In this document: positions 33,220-44,294 of the stretch, one piece after another
How positions within the stretch are numbered: the first letter of the stretch is position 1
Layout: the number at the start of each line of letters is the position of its first letter
NCBI GenBank assembly: GCA_033085395.1
Contig: JANQBS010000064.1
Coordinates: 124,001-188,000 of the forward strand
DNA from: Xanthoparmelia taractica
Lineage: Eukaryota > Ascomycota > Lecanoromycetes > Lecanorales > Parmeliaceae
DNA: 64,000 nt
Direction: 5' to 3'
Notes under the pieces: generated by a model
What the model saw: only the letters and a program-made list of their open reading frames with translations
Told to the model about the DNA's origin: nothing
Database searches by the model: none
Translations under genes and position numbers: made by a program

Positions 33220-36200
33220 CTAGCCCTGACTCGGGCTCGGTCTCACCCGCTTCGGCTCCCTCTCAACCGTCGCAGAGCCACTTGCTCGCCTCTTTGCTTT
33301 CTCCCTTTCATGCTCTTCCATTCTCACAGCACGTCTGGCCTCCTGGTTTTTGCGTTCGTTTTCTTTCCGAAGGGCTTTGGATTCGAACTCGTGCCAGTCA
33401 CCCTCTAGATCCTTCAGTCTGCGGGAATGGTTAGTGATATCGTATCAGTATTGGGCGACGAAAGGTACACTTACTCAATGGCCTGCCTCGGTGCCGGCTC
33501 CTCCGCAGTGAAGTACGGATGCTCCAGCACATCACCGGCTGTTGGCCTCTTTGCAGGGTCGTACATGAACATTGCTTGAAGCAGCTCGAAAGCGTCAGGT
33601 GTAAGTCTGTCCTGATACTTTTCTGAAAAGGTATTCGGCTTTCTTTCGGTGGGTCTCAGCAACTCAAACCACGCCATGTCCACCAAACCTGGCCATTCGG
33701 ATCTTGTAGGCGTACCCAAAACATTGTAGATCTTATCGAGTTGATTGATCTCTCCCCCATCGCCAGGGAAGATGGCGTGCCGAGTGAAGATTTCAATCAT
33801 GACACAGGCAGCACTCCAAATGTCAACAGCGGGACCATACTGTGTCTCGCCTAGTAGAAGCTCAGGGGACCGATACCATATGGTGATGACACGGTTAGTA
33901 TAATCAGGCTTACCACGCTTGGCGAAGAATCGCGCGAGTCCAAAATCGGCCAGCTTGAGCTGTCCGGTGTTGCTAACGAGAATATTGGCAGCTTTGATAT
34001 CTCGGTGAAGGACCCCGCGGCGATGAAGGTAACTGAGGCCCTCAAAAAGTTGCCGACCGAGATGCTTCTTGTGTGCATGTTCCAACTTGAAGGTTGGATG
34101 GTTCAGAAGGCCGGTCAGGTCATGAGACAAGTACTCGAACACCATGAAGCAGTCATTATGCTCTACCATCACCTCCTGCAAAGAGACGACGTTTTCATGC
34201 TTCAAGGACTGCAGAAGCTTGATCTCACGCACTGCCGTGACAGGGAAGCCGTCTTTCTCACCGTCCATTCGAATCTTCTTCAGAGCCGCGAGATTCTTTG
34301 TGTAGACATGGATGGCCTTGAAGACTTTGCCGTAGGTGCCGGACCCCACCACTGACTCGTTGCCGGGTTTTCGGTAGTATACTGATGTAGAGGCAGCAAA
34401 ATCAGCTGGCAGTGTCGGCCGCGGCTTGATCCGCTTCATGACCCTTTTTTCCTTTATGATTTCCGGAGATCGCTCACGCGCACGCTCTCGTTTCTGTTCC
34501 CGCTCAGGTCGCCGTTCACTACGATAAGCCCCTCGTCGCTGATCGCGGTGGTCGCGATGGTCACGACGCTCGTCTCCGTGATCACGTTCTCTCCGATCAT
34601 CCCGCCTGTCACGCTCAGAGTGACTGTCGGCAAAGTGCGGACCGGGCTTGGTCTTCGAGACGTCAAGCAGGTTCTCCCTCTTGATCGGCTCCTTCATTTT
34701 CTGCGTCAAGTCCGTTGGTGGCTTAGCAGGTGCATTATTTACAGGTTTGGCTTTGAAAGCGAAGCTGAACTTGGACTCCAGTTTCGGCGAAGACTCAGAT
34801 TCCTGTCTTGAAGGTGGTGGCATCTTTGATTCTTTTTCGCTCTGATCCTCAACCTGTAAGTTCTTCGAAGGTCGAAATGGATTGTCGTCGTCGTTCGGTT
34901 GACCTGCAACAGCTTGCGAATGAGAGGAGGTCTGCAGATGCCCCGAAGAGGGTTGCTGATTATATTGGCCACCGCTCCGACCCTCAGTGCTTGCATTGCC
35001 TGCAGTCCACTGAAGGTTTTGGAAATGCCCACCTCTTCCCCGGGTGGGAGTGGGAGTATAATTGGGGTTTGAGGGAGGGGCCCCGGGGCCGGAGAATCGA
35101 CGATCTGGATTCTGAGGATAGTGGGCGCGATAGCCAGCATTGCCGCCTCGAAAATTCTGGTTCTGGTACGAATGTTGAATCTGCTGGGGTCCACCATAAG
35201 GACTCTGCTGGCCGTTGGCAAAGTAGTGCCCTTGAGGACTTTGCTGAGGAGGGTAACTGCCTTGCCGGTATGGAGGCGAATAACCATTCACGCTCGCCAA
35301 AAATTAGCAGTCGCAGTGAAGCTGCGTGAGTGAGACCTACCTTGGCTGTCCATGGTATTGCTGCTGTTGGCCTCCCCATCCACCACGACCCTGACTGAAG
35401 GGCGACCCCGAGTGAGGCGAGTTGTGATGCGATGATGTTGGTGTCCATTGCGGAGAGGTTGAATAAGATTGTTGGGTGTTTAGGTGCGGTGGACGGCTTG
35501 GTCGGTGCGCTCCATGTACATCGCTTGCCTTCATTCCATGCAGCGGGAAAGCTTCACTCATCGTGGCGGAGCTCTGAGGAGCTGCTTCGTAGCTTGGTAT
35601 AGGCCGAGGTGGGGAAGACGGACGGGAACCATCGTTGATGGTGTTCTGCATAGGACGGGTGGAAGATTGCATCTTTGTGCGGCCGCCTCCTCGTGCTCCT
35701 TCTCGCTCTACAGGGTGGTTGGGGGATTTCCGCCTTTCCCCCGGGTTCCTCGACCCCCGACGAGACGGTGATTGTGACTGGTCTTGATGTCGGCTTGGTT
35801 CTTTGTGCCTCCTTGGTGAATTTCCCGAGTGGGGTACAGGACGGTAACTGGATGCAGTGGTTTCACTCTCTATCCTAGACCCACAGCCAGGAGATGAGCG
35901 CCGCTTTGGACGGGAGCGTTCCAACGATGCTCTCCTTGACCTCGGAATTCTGTTCCTCGACCGAGGACGCCTATGCGGTGACGCGTATCGAGGGTTTAGG
36001 AATGAAGGGGGCGGCGACCTAGAACGTGGTCGCAGCCCGGGGACGTACGAGTCTCCGTAACGACCGGCGGCGCCACTCAAATCAGTGTACGTAGATGAAT
36101 AATGATCACCTCGGTTTGGACGTGGCGGTGAGATAACCCGTTCACGACGCCTACTGCTTGGGCGGAAGGTGTCAGTTCGACCGGAGTGAATCGGGCTGCG

Positions 36201-36644
36201 AGGCCTTCTCCGTTCTTCCCTGAAACCAAATGATTCACGTTGCGGTGATCTACTTCGTGTTCTTCTCTGTCTCTCAATTTGACCTCCTTCGTCCCGACGT
36301 CGTGGCCTTTCAGAATATCGGTCCCTACTGGATTCTCGAGGACGTTGAAACAGCTCCTCGTCTCTTAGCCTTCGCCTTGGCGGCGAACGACTAGATCCTC
36401 TCGACCGATCTTTTCCCGATGTGTTGTCCCTTTCAGACTTCTTTATATCGGATGGGGAATCAGGTACAGAGTCGGCTGCGGCTCTGCCCTTGATCTTCAG
36501 GCCCACGTCTGTCACCTGTGGGGCTGAGGGCGAGATCTTACGGCGGTCGTGCGTGGCTCTGTTCCTTCGACGATTACTGTCCCTATGGTCGTCGCCGGCT
36601 CTCCACTGATCTCTCATCAATGGACTCCGTCGCGACGCAGCCAT
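33220..36644 (-). CDS. ctk1: RNA polymerase II CTD kinase catalytic subunit, Ctk1/CDK12-like
   Basis: Three exons (36644-35341, 35292-33475, 33418-33220; introns 48 and 56 bp) give 1106 residues. Ctk1 phosphorylates Ser2 of the polymerase CTD during elongation. The first 430 residues are Arg/Ser/Pro-rich (SRSPPRRRLRDEE, RTRSRSPQRESFGF), then Gln/Gly/Tyr-rich low complexity. A basic stretch (RERDHGDERRDHRDHRD) precedes the kinase domain: GSGTYGKVFKAIH (P-loop), AALKKIRMD, HRDIKAANILV (catalytic loop), DFGLARFF and the Ctk1-type activation segment RGKPDYTNRVITIWYRSPEL. The C-terminal exon adds LKDLEGDWHEFESKALRKE and a basic coiled tail. The RS-rich N-terminal frame and the kinase frame look like two genes but join exactly through the 48-bp intron (AG|C). 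Confidence 0.93.
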
Positions 36645-38604
36645 GTAATCGCTGCGCTCATTTGGTCAGTAAGTGTAGTGGGCTTGTGGTGTTTATGGTT
36701 TTCGCTCAAAGTTACCTTAGTGCAAGGCAAATTTCGTGTAAGATTAGCCGCAGGTATTTTAACGGGACTCAGGGTAGGAGAGGAATGCTTACCTGATGGC
36801 CATGATTTACTTCTATGATTTCCTTATGCCGTCGAAGGTCAGATATCCTGTCCACCCCGGTTGTCTGCTTGACGCGCTTCCTGTTGTGGTGGTCTGTTAC
36901 TTTGGTTGTGGATTGTTGACCAGCAACTCCAGGCAGGCTGGAGTGACTCGGACGGTGGTATTCCCTTGGCTCCTGCCAGGGTTTCTCATCACAAGCATGG
37001 CTATCTACGAGGACGCTGCAGCGCAAAGTAAAATCACACCCAATCAGATGACAGCAAAGCGTCACGATCACGGTCCTTCAACCTTTCCCGTTCTCCTTGT
37101 CCAATGCACCGCCTTCTCAAGGTATCATCATGTCGTAGGAAGTCTTAAACCTTGCTGAAAGCGGTCTCCTAAAGATTGACCTCAATAGTCCATAGGTTTC
37201 GGTCATTTTCCCATTCTGTGACTCCAATGTATGACCAGCGTAAATCTGCCTTCAACCTGATTCGGTGGCGAGAAGGCATCGAGTGCTGGCTATTGATTAG
37301 TCCTTCTTTGCTATGCATACCGTCCGATCGAGTGTAATGGGCGCCGAGGAATTGCTACGAGGAAAGCGTGGTTGGTCCTCCAGATGCTCAGACATCTGAC
37401 AGAAGACCCGCTGCTGAGGTGAGTATCTGAAGGCCGCACAAATAGAGTCATCCCATCAAGCTTGCGCCCGTTTACCTGCCGGCAGCTCCATAAGCCGTTG
37501 GTGTCAAGGCCATGACAGACAATTACCGCTATCTGGTTTGTCATGCGTGTGGGCCATAGATGTAGCCTTAGAACTGGCCCTGAAACTGCGCCATGCCAGC
37601 AAATTAGCAACCCAAACAGGCCTCTTTCCTTGAACTAGGCTATTATGCATTGTTCGGTGTATCTTTGCAGTCCAGCGTTGTCCGACAACAAGGCCCCATC
37701 TTTGCGTGCCACCCAAAGCTGTAACAGTGTTCCACTCTGTCTCCACCACGGCCACCACCATATCCGTTACAGCAAGGCGTTGATGCTATATACCTAGACT
37801 TGAGATGTGTTGGCAGACGGTGCTGAATGCAGCTCGGAGGCCTGCGGGACGGTAATGAGTGGGCAAGTGGAGTGGGTTTAGAATTTAGACACAAGAGGGG
37901 GAAGCATATAACTATCTAGCGCACTGTATCGTATCGTAATTTATTTAATCTCTGATAAGGCTGAACGAGGAAGGCACTTGACGACATGTTTCTGGGTAAG
38001 GTAGAGAGAGCTTCACCGCGGACAAAAACAGACGAACCTTTTACTCTTTCTCGAAGATTTTCAGTATCTATATCCCTTGATATCTTTTAGATTATCAGCC
38101 TGTATATTTACATGAATGACAACCCATCATGACCAGGGACTATACGGCTGCAGTGGTCATGGCCAGAGACCATGATCATTGCAGTCACGTAGTCACGATC
38201 TATAGCCAGTATAGCCACATAGCTATGATTAAAATAGATATGTTGAATAAATACCTTTGTGTAGGAATCTAGAATTTGTTCTAGGGGCAGGAATATGATA
38301 ATTTACAACACTTCTCTGATCACCTTGGCAAAAGAGGCCCATTAAGTGCACGGCTCAGTATTGGTTTCGACTAATCGACTCATAGCGGTCATTACCAATT
38401 GTGCCCATGCTTTGATTTCTACCCTTTTATTCGTAGATCAACCTTCGCTTAAGGAGACAACCGGATGGATAAAAATGCGAAGCGCTTTGCTCATACAGAA
38501 CCCTGCTGTATTGTGCCGCGGCTATCAAGATGAGGGCTCCACGACTGAAGACGAACAGCTCCATCGATCGCTATACTCTTTGGAATCCGTAGACCCTCAG
38601 TATC
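36645..38604. other. 2-kb intergenic region, no convincing gene
   Basis: Several open frames of 60-120 codons occur on both strands but lack family likeness and overlap one another. The part 37900-38340 is AT-leaning. Around 38120-38235 there are short imperfect inverted and direct repeats (TCATGG...CCATGA at 38157-38175, TATAGCCA repeated near 38202 and 38211). The left part should hold the ctk1 promoter. Confidence 0.5.
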
Positions 38605-41600
38605 TCACAGGCTACCATCGCCCGAACTCTGCTCACTGCTGTCTTCCAGGAAGATATCATCAAACCCTTCAGCTAGGTCGTCGAGGCTCCTTTGCATAGC
38701 CTCATCCATTGCCTTCTTCTCGTCCTCGCCCAATCTTACCTCTTGACTCTCCCGTCTAGGCTGATTTTCCCTATTGCTGTCCGACCGAGAAAGCAACCTC
38801 CATGATTTGGCTTGCTCTTGACGGCTCACTTCGCGGGCACGTGGATCTTGCTCCACAATGAACTCCATATCGCTTGCTGTAGAGCGAGTGCCACTGGTCG
38901 AGCTGGTACTGACGTGCCGAGGAGAAAAGGATGCTGAAGAGCTCTGGCATAGACGGACTTGTCCACTGGTGTCTGGGAAGAACAATTTCGAAGAAACGCC
39001 TTCCGCTGTCGTTGCCCCGTCTTCAAAACCGGAACTTATAGTGAATTTCTTGTTGACCATATCATCACTGCCTGTGTTCGTTGTAGCCACGTCGCAACCC
39101 GAGTCTTGATTGCCGTGCTTGATGTTCCTGCTGGAATTGGTGGACGCGCCTCTCTCTGAAACATGTGAACACAGAGCGTCTTCGCTCGCGAGTGTCGCAG
39201 AGCTTCTGAAACTACGCAACGGGCCGAAGGAGTTGTAGAAGATGTCACTAGACCACTGAGTGGGACTACAGCTTGCTTGGTCCTCGGAATTCAAGATTGG
39301 AAGCGTAGTTTTGCTGGGCTCTGCAGAACGAGCAGGAGTCTCCTGCTTCGGCTGCTTTCTTGTCTCCCCACAATGCGTCAACGACGATCTCTTGTTGAGG
39401 CGTGGTCTAGCCCGTTTTTTGCGGCCACGCTTCCCTAAAATCGAAAGAGTCGCTGGCGCAGCCTTGACCGACGGAGCGGCCGAAAGAGCCGCGACATCTT
39501 GTCGAGGAAACGAGGGAGATCTGCTCGTATCTTCCAAAGGGATGGATGCTTGATCTGGCAAACGCCAGAGAGGATCAAATTCCTGGATCGAGTGCGTGTT
39601 TTGGATCATTAGATTTCCTGGCGCCGTAGATGGAGAAGCGGTGCCGGGGCCAGCGGTTGAATCCCAGCCAGTGCGTGTTGCGTCTAAGGTATTCGCCTCG
39701 TTGATCTGAAGACCATACTTCGGGCGCATCTTTAGGCTAACCGCCGGTGGTGGCAGGGCTGAAAACTCAGCAATTGGACCGAGCAGGGAGGAAGTGTTCC
39801 CTCTATGGAGGAATGGAGACGAAGGATTGGTCGATTCCGTCGTGGCATCATGTGAGATGCATTGGACCGAGGATCGACTAGTGGGTTCATCTTGTCCCAT
39901 ATGATGATCAGAAGGAACACAACAGGTATAGTTGGTAGGCTCCTGTGGGTCTGGTGCGCGTAGAGTTCTCTTATGGTGCTCGCTAGATACCGTGAGTTGC
40001 TCTTTGACATACTCGAGCTCCTTTTTTAATTCAGCGCACTTGGCCACAAGGTATGCTTGGGTTCGAGCCAGACTTGACAAGCCAGTCTCCTTCCTTCCAG
40101 GTCCAGTAGCTGATGAGTTCCACGTCAGATGATTGTCTCTGAATCCGACCTCCCCCGTATGGACACACTTGGCTGGCATATACTGATGAGCTCCTGTTTC
40201 CCGCTGAGATAGAGACCGTGCGGGATAGGAAGGTCTTTCGATAAGATCTTGGAGGGCGAAATGTTGGGCTGCAGATGCAAGTCTTGTATCCTGGAACACT
40301 TTGGGTACGCTTAATTGTTCCTTGGTCTCCCGGGAGTGGTCGTTCGCGTACCATGGGACCACCTTGATTGTGAGTCGCGCGCGCAGGATTCGCTCATAGC
40401 GTATAGACGAGCCATTGTCGTCGACAAGCATGGCCTGGACGATGATTTTCAGTGAATGAGAGATACTTTCGGAGGAATCTCGAAGTGTCTTGGCGACATG
40501 TCTATCGTAGCCCTCGGCTTCTGAGTAGAATGGCACGATTCCTTTGAAGCCCGCAATCTCATCATCCCAGACAAGCCAAGTGAGAGAATGCCGTGATTCA
40601 GATTCGACGGAATAGTTCACATTCTCGGGAAACCGATTTGGCCGAAATGCAGATTCACTGCAGTACCTTGGAACGACAGAGAAACGTTGACCCTCAAGTG
40701 GAAATTCATCAAGATCTTCGAATATCAAAAAGTCCGGGACCCACGCAGCATCTACGACGGGATACGGTCTTGGAGATAACGGATCGCAGCGCATCCGAAT
40801 TGTGATGGATGTGTCGCGGGAGCTATCCTCATGATGTTGTACCAGGGCGTCAGTCGCGACAAGATATAGACGGAGGAATCCTGATCTGGCTTTTGCTTCA
40901 TGTTCCTCACACGAGTACAATGCCTCTGCCATTTCACTGACCAAGTGATCACGACAGAAGCTGATTCCACGTACTATGCCAGCAGAGAACAAGGTGTGTA
41001 TGGGGCTGATATTCCCTGCAGAGTCCTGCTGCTGAAGCTGCTGATATATCTGCCACAACTCATTGGCGAGCATTTTCTCCAGGGCTGAGACAAAGGCCCG
41101 GTGGACACGGAACAGCTCATTGGCGTCCAAGTCCGACAAGCCATTCCAAGCTGTAGAGATGTCGAGGTGTTCCACAGCGAGATTCCGAGCAGTATCACTG
41201 TGCGGTGCCTGACAACGTTGACCATCATTACCAGGGTGGGACCGGGTAACGGGCACGCAAAAGTCTAAAGGCTGAACATATCCTGAAGTAAGGCCCCATA
41301 TGGAGATCGTCGCTGGCTCTGCTTCCTTGTGAGGAGAAACGTGCATACCCGGTAGCGAGCTGTGGTGCATTTGCTGGCCAGTGGGGCGAGACCCTTCCGT
41401 CGTAGTTGAGGGACGACTGCCAGACGTTCGAGTCATCCAGTCATTAGGTATCGCTTGACGTGCTTGACGACTATAGCTTGATGAGAAGAGATTCTGTGCG
41501 TCGTCGACATAATTGCCTGGGGAGAGATGAAGTCCGTGCAATCTGGTGGGCAGAGTCTGGATCGGTGGCGATTTAGGTCTCAGATTGGAGAGGTCACCGT

Positions 41601-41856
41601 GTGACTTGGAAAATTCCCGGCGTATACTCAAATGGATCCTCTTCGCCGAGGCACTTAGGGCGCCTTGAGACCCCTTGGTAGGCGTTTTATGCCGCTCGAC
41701 TGAAGACGAGTTCCGAAGTGAGACTGACTGGCCATTGGAGACGTTCCGAAGAGCACTTCGAGGGGCCGTGGAGCACTGATGGGAACTTGTCTTTTGTAAG
41801 AAGGGCGAACAGGTGTTGACCGACGTATGCCAGTGGGAGCGCTTCGGTGCATCCAT
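38605..41856 (-). CDS. large fungal protein of unknown function
   Basis: A 1083-codon single exon from the ATG at 41856. No named domain is recognised. The first 230 residues are Ser/Thr/Pro-rich and basic. A folded region follows at about 235-540, starting NELFRVHRAFVSALEKML then ANELWQIYQQLQQQDS and including SGFLRLYLVATDALVQHH, VDAAWVPDFLIFEDLDEF and LTWLVWDDEIAGFKGIVPFY. After a coiled stretch (AYLVAKCAELKKELEYVKEQ, about 605-625) comes a long disordered part with a basic patch ILGKRGRKKRARPRLNKR, likely a nuclear signal. The acidic C-terminus EDEKKAMDEAMQRSLDDLAE resembles a ubiquitin-interacting motif. A nuclear role is a guess from composition only. Confidence 0.8.
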   Translation of the reverse strand: MDAPKRSHWHTSVNTCSPFLQKTSSHQCSTAPRSALRNVSNGQSVSLRNSSSVERHKTPTKGSQGALSASAKRIHLSIRREFSKSHGDLSNLRPKSPPIQTLPTRLHGLHLSPGNYVDDAQNLFSSSYSRQARQAIPNDWMTRTSGSRPSTTTEGSRPTGQQMHHSSLPGMHVSPHKEAEPATISIWGLTSGYVQPLDFCVPVTRSHPGNDGQRCQAPHSDTARNLAVEHLDISTAWNGLSDLDANELFRVHRAFVSALEKMLANELWQIYQQLQQQDSAGNISPIHTLFSAGIVRGISFCRDHLVSEMAEALYSCEEHEAKARSGFLRLYLVATDALVQHHEDSSRDTSITIRMRCDPLSPRPYPVVDAAWVPDFLIFEDLDEFPLEGQRFSVVPRYCSESAFRPNRFPENVNYSVESESRHSLTWLVWDDEIAGFKGIVPFYSEAEGYDRHVAKTLRDSSESISHSLKIIVQAMLVDDNGSSIRYERILRARLTIKVVPWYANDHSRETKEQLSVPKVFQDTRLASAAQHFALQDLIERPSYPARSLSQRETGAHQYMPAKCVHTGEVGFRDNHLTWNSSATGPGRKETGLSSLARTQAYLVAKCAELKKELEYVKEQLTVSSEHHKRTLRAPDPQEPTNYTCCVPSDHHMGQDEPTSRSSVQCISHDATTESTNPSSPFLHRGNTSSLLGPIAEFSALPPPAVSLKMRPKYGLQINEANTLDATRTGWDSTAGPGTASPSTAPGNLMIQNTHSIQEFDPLWRLPDQASIPLEDTSRSPSFPRQDVAALSAAPSVKAAPATLSILGKRGRKKRARPRLNKRSSLTHCGETRKQPKQETPARSAEPSKTTLPILNSEDQASCSPTQWSSDIFYNSFGPLRSFRSSATLASEDALCSHVSERGASTNSSRNIKHGNQDSGCDVATTNTGSDDMVNKKFTISSGFEDGATTAEGVSSKLFFPDTSGQVRLCQSSSASFSPRHVSTSSTSGTRSTASDMEFIVEQDPRAREVSRQEQAKSWRLLSRSDSNRENQPRRESQEVRLGEDEKKAMDEAMQRSLDDLAEGFDDIFLEDSSEQSSGDGSL

Positions 41857-42197
41857 GTCGGTTCGAATGGTAGAAAGGCTGCAATATACTGATTTCTCGA
41901 TAAGATGAGCGTCTAGAGCAAGAATGTGGAATGTCTCTTGTTCTTGATATAATGCTTACTGATAGCAGAAGTGTTGAAGTAACAGATGAGTGAAGAGTAG
42001 TGGCAGAGTATTTCAACGCAACGTCCCCGCCACTACATCTGCCAATGGTCTCAACAGGCAGGCGCAACCCGGACACGTCCTAGAATTTGGAGTTTGAAAT
42101 TTGGGCGAATCATTCCGGACAGAAGCATTTATTGTTCGCTCAAGATACTAGTAACAGGGCTGCAGGATGAGATGAAGGAATTGTTCTTATCATCCTT
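41857..42197. other. short intergenic, no gene seen
   Basis: Promoter side of the 1083-residue gene and 3' flank of the mitochondrial kinase gene. Nothing further recognised. Confidence 0.6.
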
Positions 42198-43692
42198 TCA
42201 CACCGCGTCCATGCTTGCTCTTGTGCTCAGTTGCTCGTTTTTATTTCCTAGCTTGGAGATCTGCAGGAACGCGTCGACGCCATAACCCTCGAGACTATGC
42301 AATTCCAACAAGCCCGCCCAGTATTCCGCATACACTCTACTCATAGGCAGTCCCATGCCAAGCCTCAAATTGGGCGGCCTGGAAGTGAGTGAGCTGAGTG
42401 AGCCGTCATACGATCGCTTCTTGCTTTCTTCACTAGAGCTGGACTTGCCGGAGCTGGGATTTGGAAGTTTGAGCTCTTGCATGGTTGCTGCCATCTTAGG
42501 CACCTGAGAAAGGTTCTTCAAGTGGGTTTGGCTGCGCGGCCCTTTGCTGAAGGACCATAGCTTTGGTAGAACTTCGTTGGGAATGCCGCCACCTTGATCG
42601 GATATTCTGATGATGACATGCTGTGGCGCTTCGCAAATTAGAACCTCGATCGGTGGTGGACCATTGGTGCCCGCGGACCGTCTTTCAACGACGGCTTGGA
42701 TAGAGTTGCGAAGAAGCTCCCCGATAACGTATTGCAGGTGGCTGAGGATGTAGGGAAAGGTAGCATCTAGGTGGCCTTCGATTGTGATATCCGGCAGTAC
42801 GCAGCTCGAACCGTAGGCCTCTTTAGCGAGGCTGATCGCTCGATTCCAGCATGCCTCCACCACTTCACGAGCGTTACAACGCAAGAATACCTCTCCTACA
42901 AATTCAGAATTGGGGTCGTCTTGAGATTTGGCGTTGGGAAAGTGCCATGGAGAGTCGAAAGTTTCGGTCAGTGCAAGGTGTTGTTCGGCAATGACCCTAC
43001 GAGAGATTCGCTAGTGACAAGGTTAGCGATGCAGGCTGCAGCTCTAGGGACCCTACAGATCTCAGAAGAGTGTTCATGAATTTGTCCATCTCTTCAGGCC
43101 GCATTAAGTCTTGGCATTCAAGGACCCCCATGGCCAGCCTCGGTATCACAGTCAAGTGTTCCTGAAGGGTTTCGCTGATGACCTTGCAGTAATACTCGTT
43201 GTCGTCGACCGATTTGATCTCCTTTATCCTTCGCAGCGTCTCGAAAGCCTTGTAATACAAATCGTATACGTGTGACATGTGAGGATTTGTCACCACGACG
43301 AAAGGCAGCGTCTGCATGTCGCGCAGGCGGTGGGCAAGCCTGTGATCAGGTCTAAGCGACAGCTAACGGGAGAATGCCAAGGGCCAAGACCTCGTAGGCA
43401 ATTCAATTCGAACATAGTTGGCTGAGCTGAGAAGGCGGTTTTCTGTCAGAGTGCGGCCAAAGAATGTCAACTGTCGAAGACTGATCGGCCTAGCCTCCTT
43501 CTGCACCCATCTTCAGGAAGTAAGCAACCGCTGGCGATGAAGGGCGAGATATGCCGCGGTGTTGGGTACTGACTCATCAAGGACCGCCGCAGGTCGCCAC
43601 GGAGTTGTTGCAGAAACTATGGACCTTTGGGGAAGAAGGGGTTTTGTTGACCAAGCTGCTCTCTCATGACCCCATGTTCTAGGACGTGGCAT
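42198..43692 (-). CDS. mitochondrial protein kinase of the PDK/BCKDK family
   Basis: Four exons (43692-43574, 43510-43391, 43339-43057, 43010-42198; introns 46-63 bp) give 444 residues. These histidine-kinase-fold enzymes phosphorylate and switch off pyruvate or branched-chain 2-oxoacid dehydrogenase. The N-terminus (MPRPRTWGHERAAW then STKPLLPQRS) is a basic presequence. It is followed by RPISLRQLTFFGRTLTENRL, LAHRLRDMQTLPFVVVTNPH and VYDLYYKAFETLR. The ATPase part shows the N box GELLRNSIQAVVE, G1 box RISDQGGGIP, G2 LRLGMGLPMSRVYAEYWAG and SLEGYGVDAFLQI. The Ser/Lys-rich insert before the G2 box is longer than in animal enzymes. Which dehydrogenase it controls is not decided by the sequence. 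It is divergent from the deubiquitinase gene. Confidence 0.93.
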
Positions 43693-44294
43693 TGCGTGGC
43701 TGCCATGCAGCAAGGATGAGGCTATGACTCAGTCATGGGCATTTAATGTAAGGGCGCATGCTGAATTGCTCGCTGTTGTTGACAAAGAACGACAATCGAC
43801 AGTCTATGATTTCGTGTATAGAGAGAGGGATAGAGAGAGAGACGAAAAGAGTGGTTGCGGAGAAGCGAGCCCCACCTGCGCAAGTAGAGTAATTCGGTCA
43901 CCGCGAATGCGAGAAAAGGCACAGAATCCTTTCGATATTTTGATACATTCGTTTTGCACCTTTCACGGTTGCGCATACACGGAGCTGTAGGAGTACGTTG
44001 CAGCTTTACTAGACCCTCTCACCGGTGACAGACGAGCATTTCTCAACACACTGCCAAAAAGTCCACAAGAAGTCGTCATCATCCGCGCCTCCGTACATAT
44101 TTCAAGGAACCTGCAAACTCCCATATTCCCCCATAAGTCGCATACAACATATCCCATTTCACTAAAGTCCAACCAACTCTCGACTATCGGCAGGCGCGGT
44201 CCTTGCAAACCAGCTCATTCTCATTCCGCATGACAAAGACCCCGCCCGCGCCACCTGTTCCCGACCTTTCCCTTCTCGCTCTCTCTTGCCCAAG
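43693..44294. promoter_or_regulatory. divergent promoter region, mitochondrial kinase / deubiquitinase
   Basis: 602 bp between the two start codons. A GAGAGAGG/GAGAGAGAC purine run lies near 43820-43845 and a C/T-rich run ends just before the ATG at 44295. No named factor site. Confidence 0.5.

Noticed and set aside
672..36720. Repeated ACCTTAG words in intergenic DNA (672, 11353, 14421, 21868, 32643, 36714)
   Set aside because: About four chance occurrences per strand are expected for a 7-mer in 64 kb, so the count is not remarkable.
37311..37894. Overlapping minus-strand open frames of 83-99 codons
   Set aside because: They overlap one another in different frames, contain no recognisable domain and have no sensible splice continuation.
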